From NCBI GenBank assembly GCA_964247055.1, contig OZ176054.1, positions 11,408,001 through 11,472,000 on the forward strand: 64,000 nt of DNA. Reading direction: 5' to 3'. The position numbers were made by a program, and so were the translations under genes. Each line of letters begins with the position of its first letter. The stretch's first letter is position 1. The DNA comes from Paragordius varius (lineage: Eukaryota > Nematomorpha). The notes under the pieces were generated by a model. The model saw only the letters and a list, made by a program, of their open reading frames with translations, did not search any database and was not told the DNA's origin. Positions 62,061 to 64,000 of the stretch are shown here, one piece after another.

Positions 62061-64000
62061 CAGTGGTACTCAAACCGCGGCCCGCGGGCCGGAGGCGGCC
62101 CTAAGAGTGCTTTAAAATTGCCCTATGACCATATTGTTACTTACATTTTTTTTATTGATAAATTTTTAAAAAGCACATAAACGAATTTTCGCTTATTTTA
62201 ATATTATTTTTTTTCTTTAGATTTAATTTTGGACCCAATTTGAAATGTAAAAAAATTTCCCTACATTAAAATGATTTTAAAATTTTGGCCCACGATGTTT
62301 CTGTTTCTGTATTCTATTTTTTTGTCTTTTTTGAAATTTTTATTGCGTTCCTTTTTTGTATATAAGCAAGCCTTTCACCCAAACTTGCATATACACACTC
62401 TTTTCATTGCTCTCCTGCATCATTTTTTTAACTCATTTCCATAAAATATTTTTCTAATCAACATCATTAAATTTCGACCTGTTTTTTTTATAGCATAATT
62501 CAAACTATATTCCTATTTTGAAAAAAATTACATAATATTTAAACATAAATTCAAAGGATGACATCTAATGCTAAAAAACGTAAATTATCCAATTATAATC
62601 GCTTTTTAAAAATTATGGGACGAAAAATAAATTTGTTACTTGCCTTATATGTAAGTACAACATAATTATTAAAAAATACAATATTGAAAGACATTGTACA
62701 ATCCATCATTTTCATAAATTAACAATCATGAGGAAAGAAACGAAAAATATAAAAAGATTAAGGAATTATACCAAAAAAATCTATTATGTCCATAGCTTCC
62801 CAATAAAAGCATCTGAAATTTGCTATATTTTAGGAAAAATATGAACCGTTTACTGATTCCCAACTAATAAGAAATTGTTTAATAAATGGTTGCACTTTTT
62901 TATTTGATAAATTCCAGAATAAAGATCAAATCATGAGGCAAATTGAAAAACTTCCACTTTCTGATTCAATATGTGCTCGACGCATTGAAAATATGACTAA
63001 ATACCTTTTTAACAATACATTATTGGCTCTGAAAAACTGCAAATATTTTAGTATTGCTATTGATTCTAGTACTGATAGTTCAACACCATGTAGGATCTTC
63101 GTGAGATTTTGCAACGACAACATAATCAACGAGGAATATTTAAAATTTTTACCAATTAATAATGCCACAAAAGAAAGTGAGTCTTGAAATTATTAGCACT
63201 TTTTTCGATGATATGGTATATCTATCAAAAAATTGGTTTCTATCTGCACAGATGGCTGTCTCTCTATGATTGGAATAAACAAAAAAATAATCCTTTCACT
63301 GCTTTGTTCATCATCAAAACTTGGTTTCGCGTATAAAAGTAGTATCACTCAATTGAGTAATTAAAACAGTTTTGGATATATTTAACCACATCCGTGGCAG
63401 AAAATTCAACCGCCGTATTAAAAACCATCTGATATCCACAGTGAGTTTGATGATATTCTTTTGTACTCCGCTGTGCGATGGATAAGCCTTAAAGTATTAA
63501 ATGAATTTTTTGTTTAAAGGGATGAAATTCTATTAATAAAAGATACCAGAAAGTTTGACGAGGAAATCAATAGTAACAAATGGTGGGTTTTATTAGCCCA
63601 CCTTTGCGACATTACTAATAAACTTAGTTTTTTCAATTCAAGTCGTCAAGGGAGCTAATAACCCAATTTAGTAATAAAATATTTTCTTTTGAAGAAAAAT
63701 TAATAATATGTAAACAAGATTTTATAAATTAAACACTATACTTTTCAACACAATACGATTTATAAAGAAAATATGGAATTTAACGCCGAATGAATTTAAC
63801 AATAGATAATCATTTAACATTTTTATCTAATGAGATGAAATTCAGATTTCAAAAATTAAGGATTATTAAAAATTGCTTAAAACTCGTCGAAAATCCATGG
63901 CATATGGATATATCCAATAATAAACATGATCATTTCAGTTCTGATCAGGCGCATATCATTGAGGAATTCGTAGATTTTATAAATGATTCCAATTCGGAGG
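62061..64000 (+). mobile_element. hAT family B, copy 3 (continues beyond window)
   Basis: It starts CAGTGGTACTCAAACCGCGG. Transposase relics are a start at 62558 (MTSNAKKRKLS), a core with FSIAIDSSTDSSTPCRIFV (62933-63187, the first acidic catalytic region), further broken pieces, and the C-terminal MDISNN...HIIEEFVDF entering at about 63903. The dimerisation domain and right terminus lie outside. Several stops and shifts are present, so it is inactive, but it is the most complete copy of this family here. Confidence 0.75.

Overview
This is an AT-rich (roughly three-quarters A+T) animal nuclear window. Spliced host genes with canonical GT-AG introns, RTE-like LINEs, hAT and CACTA-like transposons and a fossil Ty3-type element all point to a metazoan. 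Three introns of the NUBP2 gene are only 25-28 nt long, which is unusual for animals and recalls dicyemid mesozoans. A reduced parasitic or mesozoan-like animal is therefore a reasonable guess, but it is an inference.

Layout. At 1-4653 lies the 3' half of a plus-strand SLC26-type sulfate/anion transporter. Its introns carry four copies of one MITE family, a Tc1-type MITE next to a splice acceptor, and a 0.54 kb TIR element that recurs at 5.46-5.98 kb. At 6486-7985 is a complete minus-strand NUBP2/Cfd1 gene of six exons (255 codons, frame closed across every junction).

From 8.65 kb onward the window is an old tandem segmental duplication built from two blocks. Block P (about 5.5 kb: a degenerate tandem satellite, AT-rich spacer, and a multi-pass membrane receptor-like gene) occurs at 22.84-28.4, 37.2-40.7 and 41.29-46.2 kb. 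Block Q (about 4 kb, with a coding-looking minus-strand stretch) occurs at 8.65-12.6, 33.06-34.75 (truncated) and 46.25-49.47 continuing at 60.09-60.83 kb, plus a short piece at 40.88-41.17 kb. The three receptor copies are at different stages of decay.

The blocks were later peppered by insertions that can be delimited by comparing copies: two elements with CACTA-type termini and TAA target duplications (13.41-14.53, 28.41-30.29 kb); a 2.7 kb palindrome (30.37-33.05 kb); foldback elements inserted in TA microsatellites (17.1-19.4 kb, half copy at 34.76 kb); a fossil Ty3-type element (35.32-37.21 kb); and a 10.6 kb hAT-terminated insertion (49475-60084) whose 8-bp target duplication is confirmed by an empty site in the 8.65-12.6 kb copy. 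That large insertion holds a hAT transposase fragment, a 5'-truncated LINE, a second near full-length hAT transposase, and a LINE carrying a PHD-like zinc finger. A third LINE lies at 19.45-22.3 kb. Another hAT family appears as an internally deleted copy (14.80-16.36 kb), a truncated copy (60.83-61.40 kb) and a longer copy running off the right end (62.06-64.0 kb).

No rRNA, tRNA or CRISPR array was recognised. The host gene content is small: one transporter, one Fe-S cluster assembly ATPase, a decaying receptor family, and one unidentified short-intron gene candidate.
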